From contig NZ_NEGH01000017.1 of the NCBI RefSeq assembly GCF_002135375.1, positions 1 through 43,596 on the forward strand: a DNA stretch of 43,596 bases, written 5' to 3'. Both the position numbers and the translations under genes were made by a program. Under the pieces are notes generated by a model that worked only from the letters and a program-made list of their open reading frames with translations, searched no databases and was not told where the DNA came from. This DNA is from Acinetobacter sp. ANC 4558 (GTDB lineage Bacteria > Pseudomonadota > Gammaproteobacteria > Pseudomonadales > Moraxellaceae). This document shows, in pieces, positions 7,988-17,208 of the stretch. Every line of letters begins with the position of its first letter. Within the stretch, counting starts at the first letter, position 1.

Positions 7988-9256
7988 ATGGATAAACACA
8001 TAATTTTTGAAGACGGACATATCCGCGCTATTTTCCTTAAAGGTTCTTCACAAGAATTGATTATTTCTTTTGGTGATTTAATTACACGTGCAAAAGGACT
8101 GGCAATTAATGCAGAAAAATCATTGGAAAAGTTTCAATACAATGTGATTGGGATTATGCCAAAAGAAAAGTCATGGTTTCCTGAAAGTTCGATGTTGAAC
8201 ATGATGGCGGCAATACAAGAATACTTAGCACCGTTTAAGACACGAATTGGTTATGGTGGTTCTATGGGGGGCTATGCCGCAATTAAGTATTCAAACCTGC
8301 TAGATTTACAACGTATTGTTGCTTTAGTGCCACAGTTTTCGATTGATCCATTAGATGTTACAGATTTACGCTATAACATGTTTTATCATGAAGAAGTTAA
8401 TCGGGAAATGAAAATCAAACCTGAGGATGTTTCTGAGAACCGTGAATATATTGTGGTATATGATCCTTATTATGAGGAAGATTCTGCTCATTACATTAAA
8501 ATTAAAGCGCTTATTCCACATGTAAATACATTACATTTACCACATACAGGTCATGATGCAATTGCAATTTTAGCCAGCTCAAAATTGCTCAATGATTTTT
8601 TAACGCATAAATTTGATTCAGCCTATTTTTATCAACAAATCCGTGAAGTCAAAAAAAATAGTAAATTTTATTACCGTAAAGTGATTGAAAATTTATTACC
8701 AAAGCATCGTGGATCTTTAGGTCAGATTCTGAAAAATAATGATTTTCAGGTGGACAGTAATTTCTTTGACAGCAAGTTGAAACAAAATTTAATACGTTCT
8801 TTATTTAGTAATAAACAGGTTGATCAGCACGATTTAAAAAAATTAGGTTTACAGATCAATGTACCGCAAGAAACCCGTAGTTTATTGCTAGACGATTTTG
8901 GACACGGCTTAGTGTTTAATGTCATTAGTCAAAAAATTGAAGGCTATGCATCGCATGCAATTGCACTCAATCATAAGTTTTTAATTCCAATTTATGCTAA
9001 AAATAGTGGTTTAGTACAAATTTATTTGAATGATGAACCTTATATTGTCGCAATGAATGATCGGAATATTTTAAAGCTATTCAGAGAAGATGAAGATTTG
9101 GCTTTAGGTATGCACCCACTTGTGTTGAAGAAGTACGGTGATTATTTTGCAATTAGCTATAAACAGTTAAATTTAAGTAGTGATGAATACGGTGGTTGTG
9201 AATTCATTGAAGATATGCCAGAAACTGCCAAGTTTATTCATGAACCAGAGCTTTAA
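7988..9256 (+). CDS. Alpha/beta hydrolase with C-terminal domain of unknown function
   Basis: 422 residues. The N-terminal half (about 1-210) reads as an alpha/beta-hydrolase: nucleophile elbow GYGGSMGGYAA with Ser92, a possible acid Asp159 in VYDPYYEED, and a catalytic histidine candidate in HTGHDA (His189). Residues from about 215 to 422 form a second, hydrophilic region that I do not recognise. There is no signal peptide or membrane segment. The substrate is unknown; an esterase or acyl-transfer role is a guess. It starts after GGTGAGGGA and is followed 29 bases later by the dehydrogenase gene on the same strand. Confidence 0.65.
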   Translation: MDKHIIFEDGHIRAIFLKGSSQELIISFGDLITRAKGLAINAEKSLEKFQYNVIGIMPKEKSWFPESSMLNMMAAIQEYLAPFKTRIGYGGSMGGYAAIKYSNLLDLQRIVALVPQFSIDPLDVTDLRYNMFYHEEVNREMKIKPEDVSENREYIVVYDPYYEEDSAHYIKIKALIPHVNTLHLPHTGHDAIAILASSKLLNDFLTHKFDSAYFYQQIREVKKNSKFYYRKVIENLLPKHRGSLGQILKNNDFQVDSNFFDSKLKQNLIRSLFSNKQVDQHDLKKLGLQINVPQETRSLLLDDFGHGLVFNVISQKIEGYASHAIALNHKFLIPIYAKNSGLVQIYLNDEPYIVAMNDRNILKLFREDEDLALGMHPLVLKKYGDYFAISYKQLNLSSDEYGGCEFIEDMPETAKFIHEPEL

Positions 9257-9285
9257 ATAAAGATTTAAATTGCAAGGAGTGTCAT

Positions 9286-10239
9286 GTGAAAGCTGTATTT
9301 TTAGATTATGCATCTTTAGACAAAGATGATTTAGATTTTAGCGCACTTCATGCAATTTATGATGAATTAGATGTATATCCTACAACATCATCTTTAGAGT
9401 TGCTTGAACGTGTACGTGATGTAGATGTGATCATTAGTAATAAAGTGATCATTAACGCTGAGACGATTCAACAATGTCCGAAGTTAAAGCTAATTTTAAT
9501 TTCGGCAACAGGAACCAACAATATTGATTTGGTTCAGGCAACAGCACAGGGCATCATTGTTTGTAATTGCCAAGCTTATGGGACATCAGCAGTTGCACAA
9601 CATACTTTGATGCTGATACTTAATTTGGCGACCTCATATCGTGATTATGATCGTGCAGTACAGCAAGGTAAATGGAATCACTCTTCTCAATTTTGTTTAC
9701 TCGATTTTCCAATTGTGGAACTGGCAGGAAAAACTTTAGGAATTGTGGGTTTTGGTGAGTTAGGACATGCTGTTGCGAAATTGGCAGAAGCTTTTGGTAT
9801 GACTGTATTGGTTGCACAGCTTCCAAATCGCCCGATTCATGAAACACGAATTCCTTTAACGACATTATTATCACAAGTGGATTTTCTCACCTTACATTGT
9901 CCATTAACAGAAGACACACAAGATTTAATACATGCTCATGAGTTTTCGATCATGAAAAAAAGTGCATTTTTAGTTAATTGTGCTCGAGGTGGAGTTGTGA
10001 ACGAGAATGCATTGGCTGAGGCTTTGATTCGACATGAAATTGCAGGTGCGGCAACGGATGTACTTACTGTGGAACCACCTAAAGATGGAAATGTATTGCT
10101 GAATCCGAGCATTCCTAATTTACTCATCACACCGCATAGTGCATGGGGAAGCGTTGATGCACGTCAACGCATTATCAATCAATTGGTTGAAAATACAGAT
10201 GCATTTATACAAGGAAAAGTCATTCGACAAGTTAACTAG
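9286..10239 (+). CDS. D-2-hydroxyacid dehydrogenase, glycerate dehydrogenase-like
   Basis: 317-residue NAD(P)-dependent D-isomer-specific 2-hydroxyacid dehydrogenase. The nucleotide-binding motif is GIVGFGELGHAVAKLAEAFG (about residues 152-171). The catalytic Arg lies in VNCARGGVVNE and the catalytic His in TPHSAWGS. The sequence is closest in feel to HprA-type hydroxypyruvate/glycerate dehydrogenases, but substrate assignment by sequence is unreliable. The start is GTG at 9286, supported by AAGGAG upstream. An ATG two bases earlier (9284) is followed directly by TGA and cannot encode the protein. Confidence 0.85.
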   Translation: MKAVFLDYASLDKDDLDFSALHAIYDELDVYPTTSSLELLERVRDVDVIISNKVIINAETIQQCPKLKLILISATGTNNIDLVQATAQGIIVCNCQAYGTSAVAQHTLMLILNLATSYRDYDRAVQQGKWNHSSQFCLLDFPIVELAGKTLGIVGFGELGHAVAKLAEAFGMTVLVAQLPNRPIHETRIPLTTLLSQVDFLTLHCPLTEDTQDLIHAHEFSIMKKSAFLVNCARGGVVNENALAEALIRHEIAGAATDVLTVEPPKDGNVLLNPSIPNLLITPHSAWGSVDARQRIINQLVENTDAFIQGKVIRQVN

Positions 10240-10274
10240 AGATAAAAATTTCATACTTTTGGTAAATGAAAAAT

Positions 10275-10308
10275 AAAATACAAGCTCAGGAATCTGAGCT
10301 TGTATTTT
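10275..10308. terminator. Bidirectional intrinsic terminator
   Basis: 15-base perfect stem AAAATACAAGCTCAG / CTGAGCTTGTATTTT with a 4-base loop, between the converging dehydrogenase gene and the small secreted-protein gene. Confidence 0.88.
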
Positions 10309-10358
10309 GAAAAAGTTTACTTATATTGACAATATTTTTGTTTGAGTTTGATCTTTTC

Positions 10359-10760
10359 TTAAGGATTGACTCGCGTATTTTGTTCTAAAGGTTGTTGAAT
10401 AATTGGGGCAGGACCATCTTTAGGGTCTCCAAACACGCCATTTTTAACTTCCGTGATTTTTTGTCCAGCTGCCTGTGCTGTATGTTCTATACCTTCTTCT
10501 GCTGCTTTGGCTTTGGGTTTTAATTTATTCCAACCACGTTCAGTTGCAGATCCAATTCGAGTTGCGGTATTTTTAATTCCCTCTTGGGTTTTATAGGCAA
10601 ATACATGAAAAATATTGGGGTTTTGCCCATAAGGTGAAATTAATCCATTTTCATCAGCCTGGTTTTGATTATTATTCAGGGGCGATGTTGTTGGGTTAGC
10701 CCATAATGATGTGGTCATTAATATTAAACTAACACACGTTATCAATTTTGTTTTATTCAT
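10359..10760 (-). CDS. Small secreted protein, hypothetical
   Basis: 133 residues with a Sec-type signal peptide (MNKTK, a hydrophobic core, probable cleavage after SLWA). The mature part is polar, with an alternating Ala/Lys/Glu helical segment (KAKAAEEGIEHTAQAAGQK) and a Pro-rich tail. I recognise no family; it looks like a lineage-specific Acinetobacter envelope protein. A strong AAGGAGGT lies upstream. A promoter with -35 TTTACA and -10 TATATA, 18 bases apart (plus 10803-10832, reverse strand), is a reasonable candidate. Confidence 0.6.
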   Translation of the reverse strand: MNKTKLITCVSLILMTTSLWANPTTSPLNNNQNQADENGLISPYGQNPNIFHVFAYKTQEGIKNTATRIGSATERGWNKLKPKAKAAEEGIEHTAQAAGQKITEVKNGVFGDPKDGPAPIIQQPLEQNTRVNP

Positions 10761-10889
10761 GGTGTGCGAGACCTCCTTATATCAGCCTATTCTTGACATG
10801 AGTATATAGCAGTCTATTTCTGATGATGTAAAATTTTCTTAATTGTTTGAAGAAATAATGGAGAATAAGTTGCTATTGGACGCACTGAA

Positions 10890-10924
10890 ATCAAAAGCCC
10901 AAACAAATTGTTTGGGCTTTTGAT
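10890..10924 (-). terminator. Intrinsic terminator after urea carboxylase
   Basis: Perfect 16-base inverted repeat (ATCAAAAGCCCAAACA and its complement) with a 3-base loop, immediately downstream of the urea carboxylase stop codon. Confidence 0.82.
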
Positions 10925-10936
10925 CAATTGAGAGAA

Positions 10937-13900
10937 TTATTTCATATAAACAAGAGGCTCACCTGTATGTACTGTTTGACCAGCACGACAAATAATGGCT
11001 TTTACCGTACCTTCTTCATCAGCATAAACAGGTAATTCCATTTTCATTGCTTCAATAATGGCAATGGTTTCACCCTTTTTGACAATTTGACCTTGTTCAA
11101 CCAAGACTTTCCATACATTTCCAGTCATAGATGCATTTAGTGCAATAAAATCACTAAAGTCTTGTTGTTCAACTTCAGGCTCATGAATTTCTTCTGCATG
11201 AACAAATTCATTTTTCCAACGTGTTACCTCTGTTTTAAATGCCAATTGCTGCTTTTCTTGGAAGTCTGTAATACTTTGTGCGTGATCTGCTAAAAATTGA
11301 CAATGTTCAGCATAATCAAAAATAGTCTCTTCGATACGGATCTGGGCTTGCCCATTGGCAAAATCTAAACGCCATTGTTCAAGTTCAGTTTCAGAAACTT
11401 CAAAAAACTTAATTTGATCAAAAAACTGCAAGAACCAAGGTTGATCACCAAACTGTTTATTCTTTTTAAATTTATTCCAAATAGGGATAGTACGACCAAC
11501 TAATTGATAACCTCCAGGGGAGTCCATTCCATAAATGCACATGTACATTCCACCAATACCAACAGTTCCTTCCGCTGTAAATGTACGGGCAGGATTATAT
11601 TTAGAACTAAGTAGTCGATGGCGTGGATCAATTGGAACGGCACAAGGAGCTGTTAGATACACATCTCCTAATCCGAGTACAAGATAATTGGCATCAAATA
11701 CAACTTGTTTAACTTGATTACGATGTTCTAATCCATTAATCCGTTGAATAAAGTCAACATTATTCGGTAGCCAAGGTGCTTTAGAACATACACTTTCCTG
11801 ATAACGTTCAACTGCATCTAAGGTTGCACGGTCTTCAAAAGCCATAGGCAAATACAGAATACGAGATGGAATTCTGATTTGACTCAAATCACCCATTTGA
11901 TCTTCTAAGAGAAGGAGCTTATGCATTAAGGTTGATTGTGAAATGATTAAACCATCATATTTAATTTGTAATGAACGTACGCCTGGTGAGAGTTCCAAAA
12001 TACCTGCTATAGATTGAGCACGAATCATTTCAATCAGTTGATGAACGCGTAATCGTAGTGAGAGATCGAGAATATTATCTCCGTATTCAAGCAAGATATA
12101 GCTATCACCTGCCTGACGATAGATTGTTTTAGGTGAAAGCGTTGTTTGTTCTTTTTGTGCGAGAATAATGCCCCCAGTTACCGTTACAGCATGGGAAAGT
12201 GGATTTAAGGTTGTTGTAATTTCAAAATTTTCAATAAAGTCGAGTTGTTGCTGTTCTAATTGATTTGCTTGTTCTATGGTTAATGGAAAAAAGGAAATTT
12301 TATCGTCTGCTTTCAGTTGTCCGATTTTCCATAATTCTGCTTTTGCAATCGTCACAGGGCATACAAAGCCCCCTAAGCTTGGTCCATCCTTGGCTAAAAT
12401 AACGGGGAAATCCCCTGTGAAGTTAATAGCACCAATTGCATATTCACAGTCATGAATATTTGAAGGATGTAATCCAGCTTCACCACCGTTTTCACGTGCC
12501 CAACTTGGAGATGGACCGCTTAAGCGAATTCCTAAGCGATTTGAATTAAAATGGACGGTCCATTCTGATGCAAAAAATTCATCAATATATTCTTGTTTAA
12601 AAAAATCTGGGGCTCCATGTGGTCCATATAATACACCAATTTTCCACTCTTTATGATAAGTCGGGATGAGTTCATTGGGTAAGGCACGAGGTACTGCAGT
12701 GGCTGCAGATTGCTCTGGTTGAAGCTGTGCTGGATCGACAGTTTTAATCATGTCGCCCATACGAAGTATACGTCCAGCATGTCCACCAAAGTTTCCTAAG
12801 GCAAAAGTTGATCTGCTTCCCAAATAAAGAGGTACATTTAAGCCGTGACGAACAGCCAAGTAAGTCCGACAACCTGATTCAACTTGACCTAATTTAAGAG
12901 TTTGACCAGATTTTACGTAAATAGGTTGCCAAAATGGAACCATTTCTTCGTCAAGTGAAGCAGCGCAAGGAGCACCTGTTAAAGCAATGACTGTATCAAT
13001 ATGAAACTTTAGGGTTGGACCCAGTAAGGTAAATTCAAAACCAGCAGCTTGAGAATCATTTCCGACAATTTTATTGGCTAATCTGAATGCAAAATCATCC
13101 ATTGGACCAGATGGAGGAACACCAATATCCCAATATCCAATCCGACCAGGATAATCCTGAATAGAGCTATGCGTTCCAGCTTGAATCACTTCAATGACTT
13201 TGGGGGTATTCTTAAAATGATCAAGCATACGTGTCCAAATTTGCATATTTTCAAATTGAGATGTCGCGATAATTTCACGAATATAGTCAAGGTTTGTACT
13301 AATGCCATTGAGCCTCACTTTTTCTAAGGCTTCTTTTAGTTTTTGTATTGCAGCTGGACGATTTTGAGCATGTACAATAATTTTAGCAATCATTGGATCA
13401 TAGTATTGGGAAATTTCTGTACCTGTGGAAACCCACGTATCGACTCGAATATCATCTGGGAAATAGACTTCAGTTAAAACACCTGGACTAGGCTGGAAAT
13501 TTTTCAGTGTATCTTCTGCATAAATGCGAACTTCAATTGCACATCCTTGAGGTTGAACTTTTGTGAGCATTTCCCAATCGAGCTCATCACCAGCTGCAAC
13601 TTTAAGCATGCATTCAATGAGATCTAAGCCCGTGGCCATTTCTGTAACGGGATGTTCAACTTGTAAGCGTGTATTGACTTCTAAGAAATAAAATTCATCT
13701 TTAGATGGATCGTAAATAAATTCGACTGTGCCTGCACTGCGATAATTAACGGTTTGTCCAAGTTGTATTGCTGCTAAATGTAATTTTTCTCGTGTCTGTT
13801 CTGGTAAATGTGCTGCTGGTGTTTCTTCTATAATTTTTTGATTGCGCCGTTGTAAGGAGCAATCTCGTTCACCCAAAGCAATCACGTGACCTTGACCATC

Positions 13901-14542
13901 ACCAAAAATTTGCACTTCAATATGTCTAGCCTGATCGACAAATCGCTCTAAAAATACACCAGAATCTTTGAAAAACTGTTTACCTAAACGTTTAACACTT
14001 TCAAAGGCCTCAATTAACGCTGTTTGTGAATCACATTTTGTAAGCCCAATGCCACCACCACCTGCTGTACTTTTGAGCATAATAGGATAACCAATGGATT
14101 CCGCTGCATTAAGAGCTTCTTCTAGATTATTTAATAAGCCTGTTCCTGGTGTCATAGGAACATGTGCGAGTGCTGCTAACTCACGAGCACGATGTTTTAG
14201 ACCAAACTCTTCAATTTGAAAGGCTGTTGGACCAATAAAGACCAAATTATTCTGTTCACATCTTTGTGCGAAATCGGCACTTTCAGAGAGAAAACCATAA
14301 CCAGGGAAAATCGCTTGAGCACCTGTTTCTTTGGCGATATCCATTAATCGATCAATATTTAAGTAGGTATGTTCTAGTTCAATGCCTTGTAGTGAGATGG
14401 CGATATCCGCATCTAATACATGTTGTGCAAAACGATCTATATCTGAATAGACCGCAATACTTTTTATTCCGAGTTTTTTTAATGTTCGGATTGCTCTAAC
14501 GGCAATTTCTCCGCGATTTGCAACAAGAACCGTATGAAACAT
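10937..14542 (-). CDS. uca: Urea carboxylase
   Basis: 1201-residue biotin enzyme that carboxylates urea to allophanate using ATP and bicarbonate. Domain order: biotin carboxylase (about 1-450; VLVANRGEIAVRAIR, ATP-grasp loop TAGGGGIGL, FLEVNTRLQVEHPVTE); a KipA/AHS2-type carboxyltransferase half (about 455-790; HSSIQDYPGRIGYWDIGVPP); a KipI/AHS1-type half (about 800-1010; YILLEYGDN, LSPGVRSLQIKYDG); and a C-terminal biotinyl domain with EAMKMEL, biotinylated Lys near 1167. This four-part order separates it from acetyl-CoA or propionyl-CoA carboxylases. It starts 12 bases after the allophanate hydrolase stop, behind TAAGGA, so it is the second gene of the operon. Confidence 0.95.
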   Translation of the reverse strand: MFHTVLVANRGEIAVRAIRTLKKLGIKSIAVYSDIDRFAQHVLDADIAISLQGIELEHTYLNIDRLMDIAKETGAQAIFPGYGFLSESADFAQRCEQNNLVFIGPTAFQIEEFGLKHRARELAALAHVPMTPGTGLLNNLEEALNAAESIGYPIMLKSTAGGGGIGLTKCDSQTALIEAFESVKRLGKQFFKDSGVFLERFVDQARHIEVQIFGDGQGHVIALGERDCSLQRRNQKIIEETPAAHLPEQTREKLHLAAIQLGQTVNYRSAGTVEFIYDPSKDEFYFLEVNTRLQVEHPVTEMATGLDLIECMLKVAAGDELDWEMLTKVQPQGCAIEVRIYAEDTLKNFQPSPGVLTEVYFPDDIRVDTWVSTGTEISQYYDPMIAKIIVHAQNRPAAIQKLKEALEKVRLNGISTNLDYIREIIATSQFENMQIWTRMLDHFKNTPKVIEVIQAGTHSSIQDYPGRIGYWDIGVPPSGPMDDFAFRLANKIVGNDSQAAGFEFTLLGPTLKFHIDTVIALTGAPCAASLDEEMVPFWQPIYVKSGQTLKLGQVESGCRTYLAVRHGLNVPLYLGSRSTFALGNFGGHAGRILRMGDMIKTVDPAQLQPEQSAATAVPRALPNELIPTYHKEWKIGVLYGPHGAPDFFKQEYIDEFFASEWTVHFNSNRLGIRLSGPSPSWARENGGEAGLHPSNIHDCEYAIGAINFTGDFPVILAKDGPSLGGFVCPVTIAKAELWKIGQLKADDKISFFPLTIEQANQLEQQQLDFIENFEITTTLNPLSHAVTVTGGIILAQKEQTTLSPKTIYRQAGDSYILLEYGDNILDLSLRLRVHQLIEMIRAQSIAGILELSPGVRSLQIKYDGLIISQSTLMHKLLLLEDQMGDLSQIRIPSRILYLPMAFEDRATLDAVERYQESVCSKAPWLPNNVDFIQRINGLEHRNQVKQVVFDANYLVLGLGDVYLTAPCAVPIDPRHRLLSSKYNPARTFTAEGTVGIGGMYMCIYGMDSPGGYQLVGRTIPIWNKFKKNKQFGDQPWFLQFFDQIKFFEVSETELEQWRLDFANGQAQIRIEETIFDYAEHCQFLADHAQSITDFQEKQQLAFKTEVTRWKNEFVHAEEIHEPEVEQQDFSDFIALNASMTGNVWKVLVEQGQIVKKGETIAIIEAMKMELPVYADEEGTVKAIICRAGQTVHTGEPLVYMK

Positions 14543-14554
14543 GATGATTATTCC

Positions 14555-16387
14555 TTAGTAAGATGTAACTTTTGTTTGATTATTTTGTTGTTGTTGATAT
14601 ACATACCATCCACCAAAATGGCTGATATTTTTTGCATTAGTGAGTGCATAAGATTCACAAATAAAGCCTTTAACCCAACGACCGTCTTTCAATTCAATAT
14701 TACCTATGCCAAGCGGTGCAGGAATTTCAGCAACAAATTCACCAAATCGGGCAGTCGGAATATCCCAAAGCTCAACGACAATTGCTTGCCCATCTGACTC
14801 ATTACGAACTAAACCAGGTTTAGGAGGAATAACACCTTGAAGTTCATAAAGTGAATATTTATGAGCTGTTCGTGTTGTTTCTATATGTACTGCATCTCGG
14901 GTGAGTAATTGAAAATTCAATGGCATCCCCGTTAAATGTGCACCGACAACGGCAAGACGAATATGATGGTTCGAAGGCGCTAAAATAGATTGATGAGGCT
15001 TTAGGTTTTGACCTGTTGCACCTAAACTTAAATTCAAATGATTTTGCCAAATTTTGCCAAAATGAGCTAAAGCTGCATCATGCCACGCAGGAGCAATAAG
15101 AGTGATACCAAAAGGTAAGCCATCTGCTCTAAAGCCTGCGGGTAATGCGAGTGCGCTTAGATCGGCTAAATTGGTAAAATTTGTATAGGTTCCAAATTGA
15201 GAATTTAACTTGATGGGTTCAAGTTTTACCTCTTCAATGGTATAAATTGTTGGCGATGTTGGAACAATTAAGGCATCAAAATTTGCTAGAGTTTCTTGAA
15301 TGGTGCGTGCTAAATTTTGTTTTAAATATTCAGCGTTATAGGCATCAATTGCAGTAAATTGATAACCTTGTTTAATAATTTCTAAGACAGTTGGGTCGAA
15401 AGCCTTTTGATTTTGATGAATTAAATCATCTACAGCCGCAGTTCGTTCAGCAACCCAAGGTCCTTGATAAAGTTGGGCAGCAAGTTTTTCAAAGGCACTA
15501 AAATCAATTTCTGTAATATGGGCTTGAAAAGAGGTCAATAATTGAATGGCTTGTTTAAAGGCATGCTCAGACTGTTGATCTCCCCAAAAGTTTAAAACTT
15601 GAGGAATCGCAAAATTCAATTTAGATGAAAAGCGGGCAGGGGCAGTTTTAGGATTTTTTCTAGAATAGCCATCTCTAGCATCATATTTTTCAAGTAAATT
15701 TGCAACATATTCAGCATCTTCAACGGTCAAAGCAAAAATTGAAATGCAGTCAATACTTTTACATGCAGGAAATAAACCGAAATTAGAAAAACGTCCTTTA
15801 GTCGGCTTTAAGCCTACAATATTATTAAAACCAGCTGGGACACGACCAGAACCAGCAGTATCTGTTCCTAATGAAAAAGGTACAAAGCCACGAGCGACGA
15901 CACTGGCAGAACCAGAACTGGAACCCCCACTAACGTATTTGGGATTAAATACATTTTCAACAATCCCATAAGGTGAACGTGTACCTACAAGCCCTGTTGC
16001 AAACTGATCTAAGTTAGTTTTACCAATCACAATTGCACCTGCTTGTTTTAATAATTTAACAAGTTCGGCATCTTGTGTGGCAGGTAGCGTCAGCGCATTA
16101 CATGCAGCCGTTGTAATAAACCCTTCTACATCAATGTTATCTTTAACAGCAAATGGAATTCCATATAATGGATATTGTTGATAAGGATTTGCTGTATGCG
16201 GGTTAAGTTGTTGCAGATTACTGATTTGCTCCCTGATTTGTTCAGTGGTTGCTAAGGTGATCCATGCATTGTCTTGTATATCTAAATTTTTAACTAAGTC
16301 GATTAATTGCTCTATGGAAAATTCACCACGTTGATAAGCCAATTGCCAATCATGAATTGTCCATCCACAAACGTCATTTAAAAGCAT
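14555..16387 (-). CDS. atzF: Allophanate hydrolase
   Basis: 610-residue amidase-signature enzyme that hydrolyses allophanate to ammonia and CO2, completing ATP-dependent urea breakdown with the urea carboxylase downstream. The Ser-cisSer-Lys triad is visible: AVKDNIDVEGF (Lys), GGSSSGSASVVA (serine region), and SLGTDTAGSGRVPAGF. The distinct C-terminal domain from about residue 470 is typical of the AtzF type. The frame opens at 16414 with a GTG, and ATGs occur at 16399 and 16387. I chose 16387 because it has GATGGA at a proper distance and because a sigma-54 promoter predicts transcription from about 16415, which excludes the GTG. Start confidence is moderate; product confidence is high. Confidence 0.93.
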   Translation of the reverse strand: MLLNDVCGWTIHDWQLAYQRGEFSIEQLIDLVKNLDIQDNAWITLATTEQIREQISNLQQLNPHTANPYQQYPLYGIPFAVKDNIDVEGFITTAACNALTLPATQDAELVKLLKQAGAIVIGKTNLDQFATGLVGTRSPYGIVENVFNPKYVSGGSSSGSASVVARGFVPFSLGTDTAGSGRVPAGFNNIVGLKPTKGRFSNFGLFPACKSIDCISIFALTVEDAEYVANLLEKYDARDGYSRKNPKTAPARFSSKLNFAIPQVLNFWGDQQSEHAFKQAIQLLTSFQAHITEIDFSAFEKLAAQLYQGPWVAERTAAVDDLIHQNQKAFDPTVLEIIKQGYQFTAIDAYNAEYLKQNLARTIQETLANFDALIVPTSPTIYTIEEVKLEPIKLNSQFGTYTNFTNLADLSALALPAGFRADGLPFGITLIAPAWHDAALAHFGKIWQNHLNLSLGATGQNLKPHQSILAPSNHHIRLAVVGAHLTGMPLNFQLLTRDAVHIETTRTAHKYSLYELQGVIPPKPGLVRNESDGQAIVVELWDIPTARFGEFVAEIPAPLGIGNIELKDGRWVKGFICESYALTNAKNISHFGGWYVYQQQQNNQTKVTSY

Positions 16388-16425
16388 ATTTGAGTCCATC
16401 TTACATACAAGCACGAATGCTATGA

Positions 16426-16442
16426 AGCAGGATTTATGCCAA
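16426..16442 (-). promoter_or_regulatory. Sigma-54 (-24/-12) promoter candidate for atzF-uca
   Basis: Reverse-strand TTGGCATAAATCCTGCT matches the sigma-54 consensus (YTGGCACGrNNNTTGCW) at both conserved dinucleotides, GG at -24 and GC at -12, with exact 12-base spacing. Initiation would be near 16415, about 28 bases before the chosen start codon. Nitrogen control is the expected logic for a urea operon. Confidence 0.6.
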
Positions 16443-16746
16443 AAATTAACGTCTTGTTCTGAATATAATTTTTATAGATGTACAAATTTAAATGTCATAA
16501 TTTGGCTCAAATTCTTATGTTTTGAAAAAATTGTCCATCAATAGTGCAAAGCTGAAATAGTAAAGAAGAACATGTTGTCGAGACTAAAGATTAAAGAAAT
16601 TTTGAGTTCATATTTGGGTAAAGAGATAATCAATTAATTCAGATTTTTGGTATAATTAAGTTATATTTTATTGAAATTTATAATAAAAATATGATGTGAA
16701 TAATATTTTAGGTCGCTTAAAAAATTTTAAACGACCTATTTTGAGA
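16443..16746. other. Upstream region of the urea operon
   Basis: AT-rich stretch without a credible gene. Besides the sigma-54 element just to its left, it holds TGTCCATCAATAGTGCA (16532-16548). On the reverse strand this has one good NtrC-like half-site (TGCACTA) and one poor one, centred about 125 bases upstream of the predicted transcription start. An imperfect hairpin (16710-16737) ends the neighbouring lipoprotein gene. Confidence 0.4.
16710..16737 (-). terminator. Probable terminator after the small lipoprotein gene
   Basis: AGGTCG and CGACCT flank an AT-rich inner inverted repeat (TTAAAA/TTTTAA) with one mismatch, just after the stop codon at 16747. The tail (AAAATATTATT) is a weak U-tract, so confidence is moderate. 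Confidence 0.5.
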
Positions 16747-17136
16747 TTAATTACACTGTTCTAACGCTTCTTTTGCAAAGTTTTTACGAAGTGCTAAAAA
16801 GTTCTTTTGAGTATTTTCATCGTATAAATCAAATTTTTGAGCTGAGCTTGTGCCATCTGGTGAGAATAATGCAGAACCTGCTGAAAATAATGTTAAACCT
16901 TTAAATGCCCATTGTTCTACCACTCTTCCATTGCCCATTTGCCCTGTAAATTCAATAACGCACTTATCATGTAGCTTATTTAGACGGGCTTTATTGTTAA
17001 GGGTATCTGGATAGACATCTAGATTATGAACTTCTTGGAGTACTCCAGCATCTAGATGTTCAACAGTTGGTGCAGTTGTACAAGCAGAAAGCGCTAAACC
17101 AGTCAAAGTTGCGAATATAAGTGCGTGAAGTTTCAT
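16747..17136 (-). CDS. Putative lipoprotein, hypothetical
   Basis: 129 residues. A lipoprotein signal peptide ends in LSAC with the lipidated cysteine at Cys19. The mature part begins TTAPTVEHLDAGVLQEV and contains two further cysteines (CVIEFTG and the C-terminal EQCN) that could form a disulphide. The Gly-rich VEQWAFKGLTLFSAGSALFS stretch is mildly hydrophobic. I recognise no domain. It is a single gene between the urea operon and the nuclease-like gene, 72 bases after the latter. Confidence 0.65.
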   Translation of the reverse strand: MKLHALIFATLTGLALSACTTAPTVEHLDAGVLQEVHNLDVYPDTLNNKARLNKLHDKCVIEFTGQMGNGRVVEQWAFKGLTLFSAGSALFSPDGTSSAQKFDLYDENTQKNFLALRKNFAKEALEQCN

Positions 17137-17208
17137 AAGATTCTTTCTTATTCAGTATTGTTCAATTGAGTATATGAAATATAAACCAAATTTTATAGAG
17201 GTTTTATC

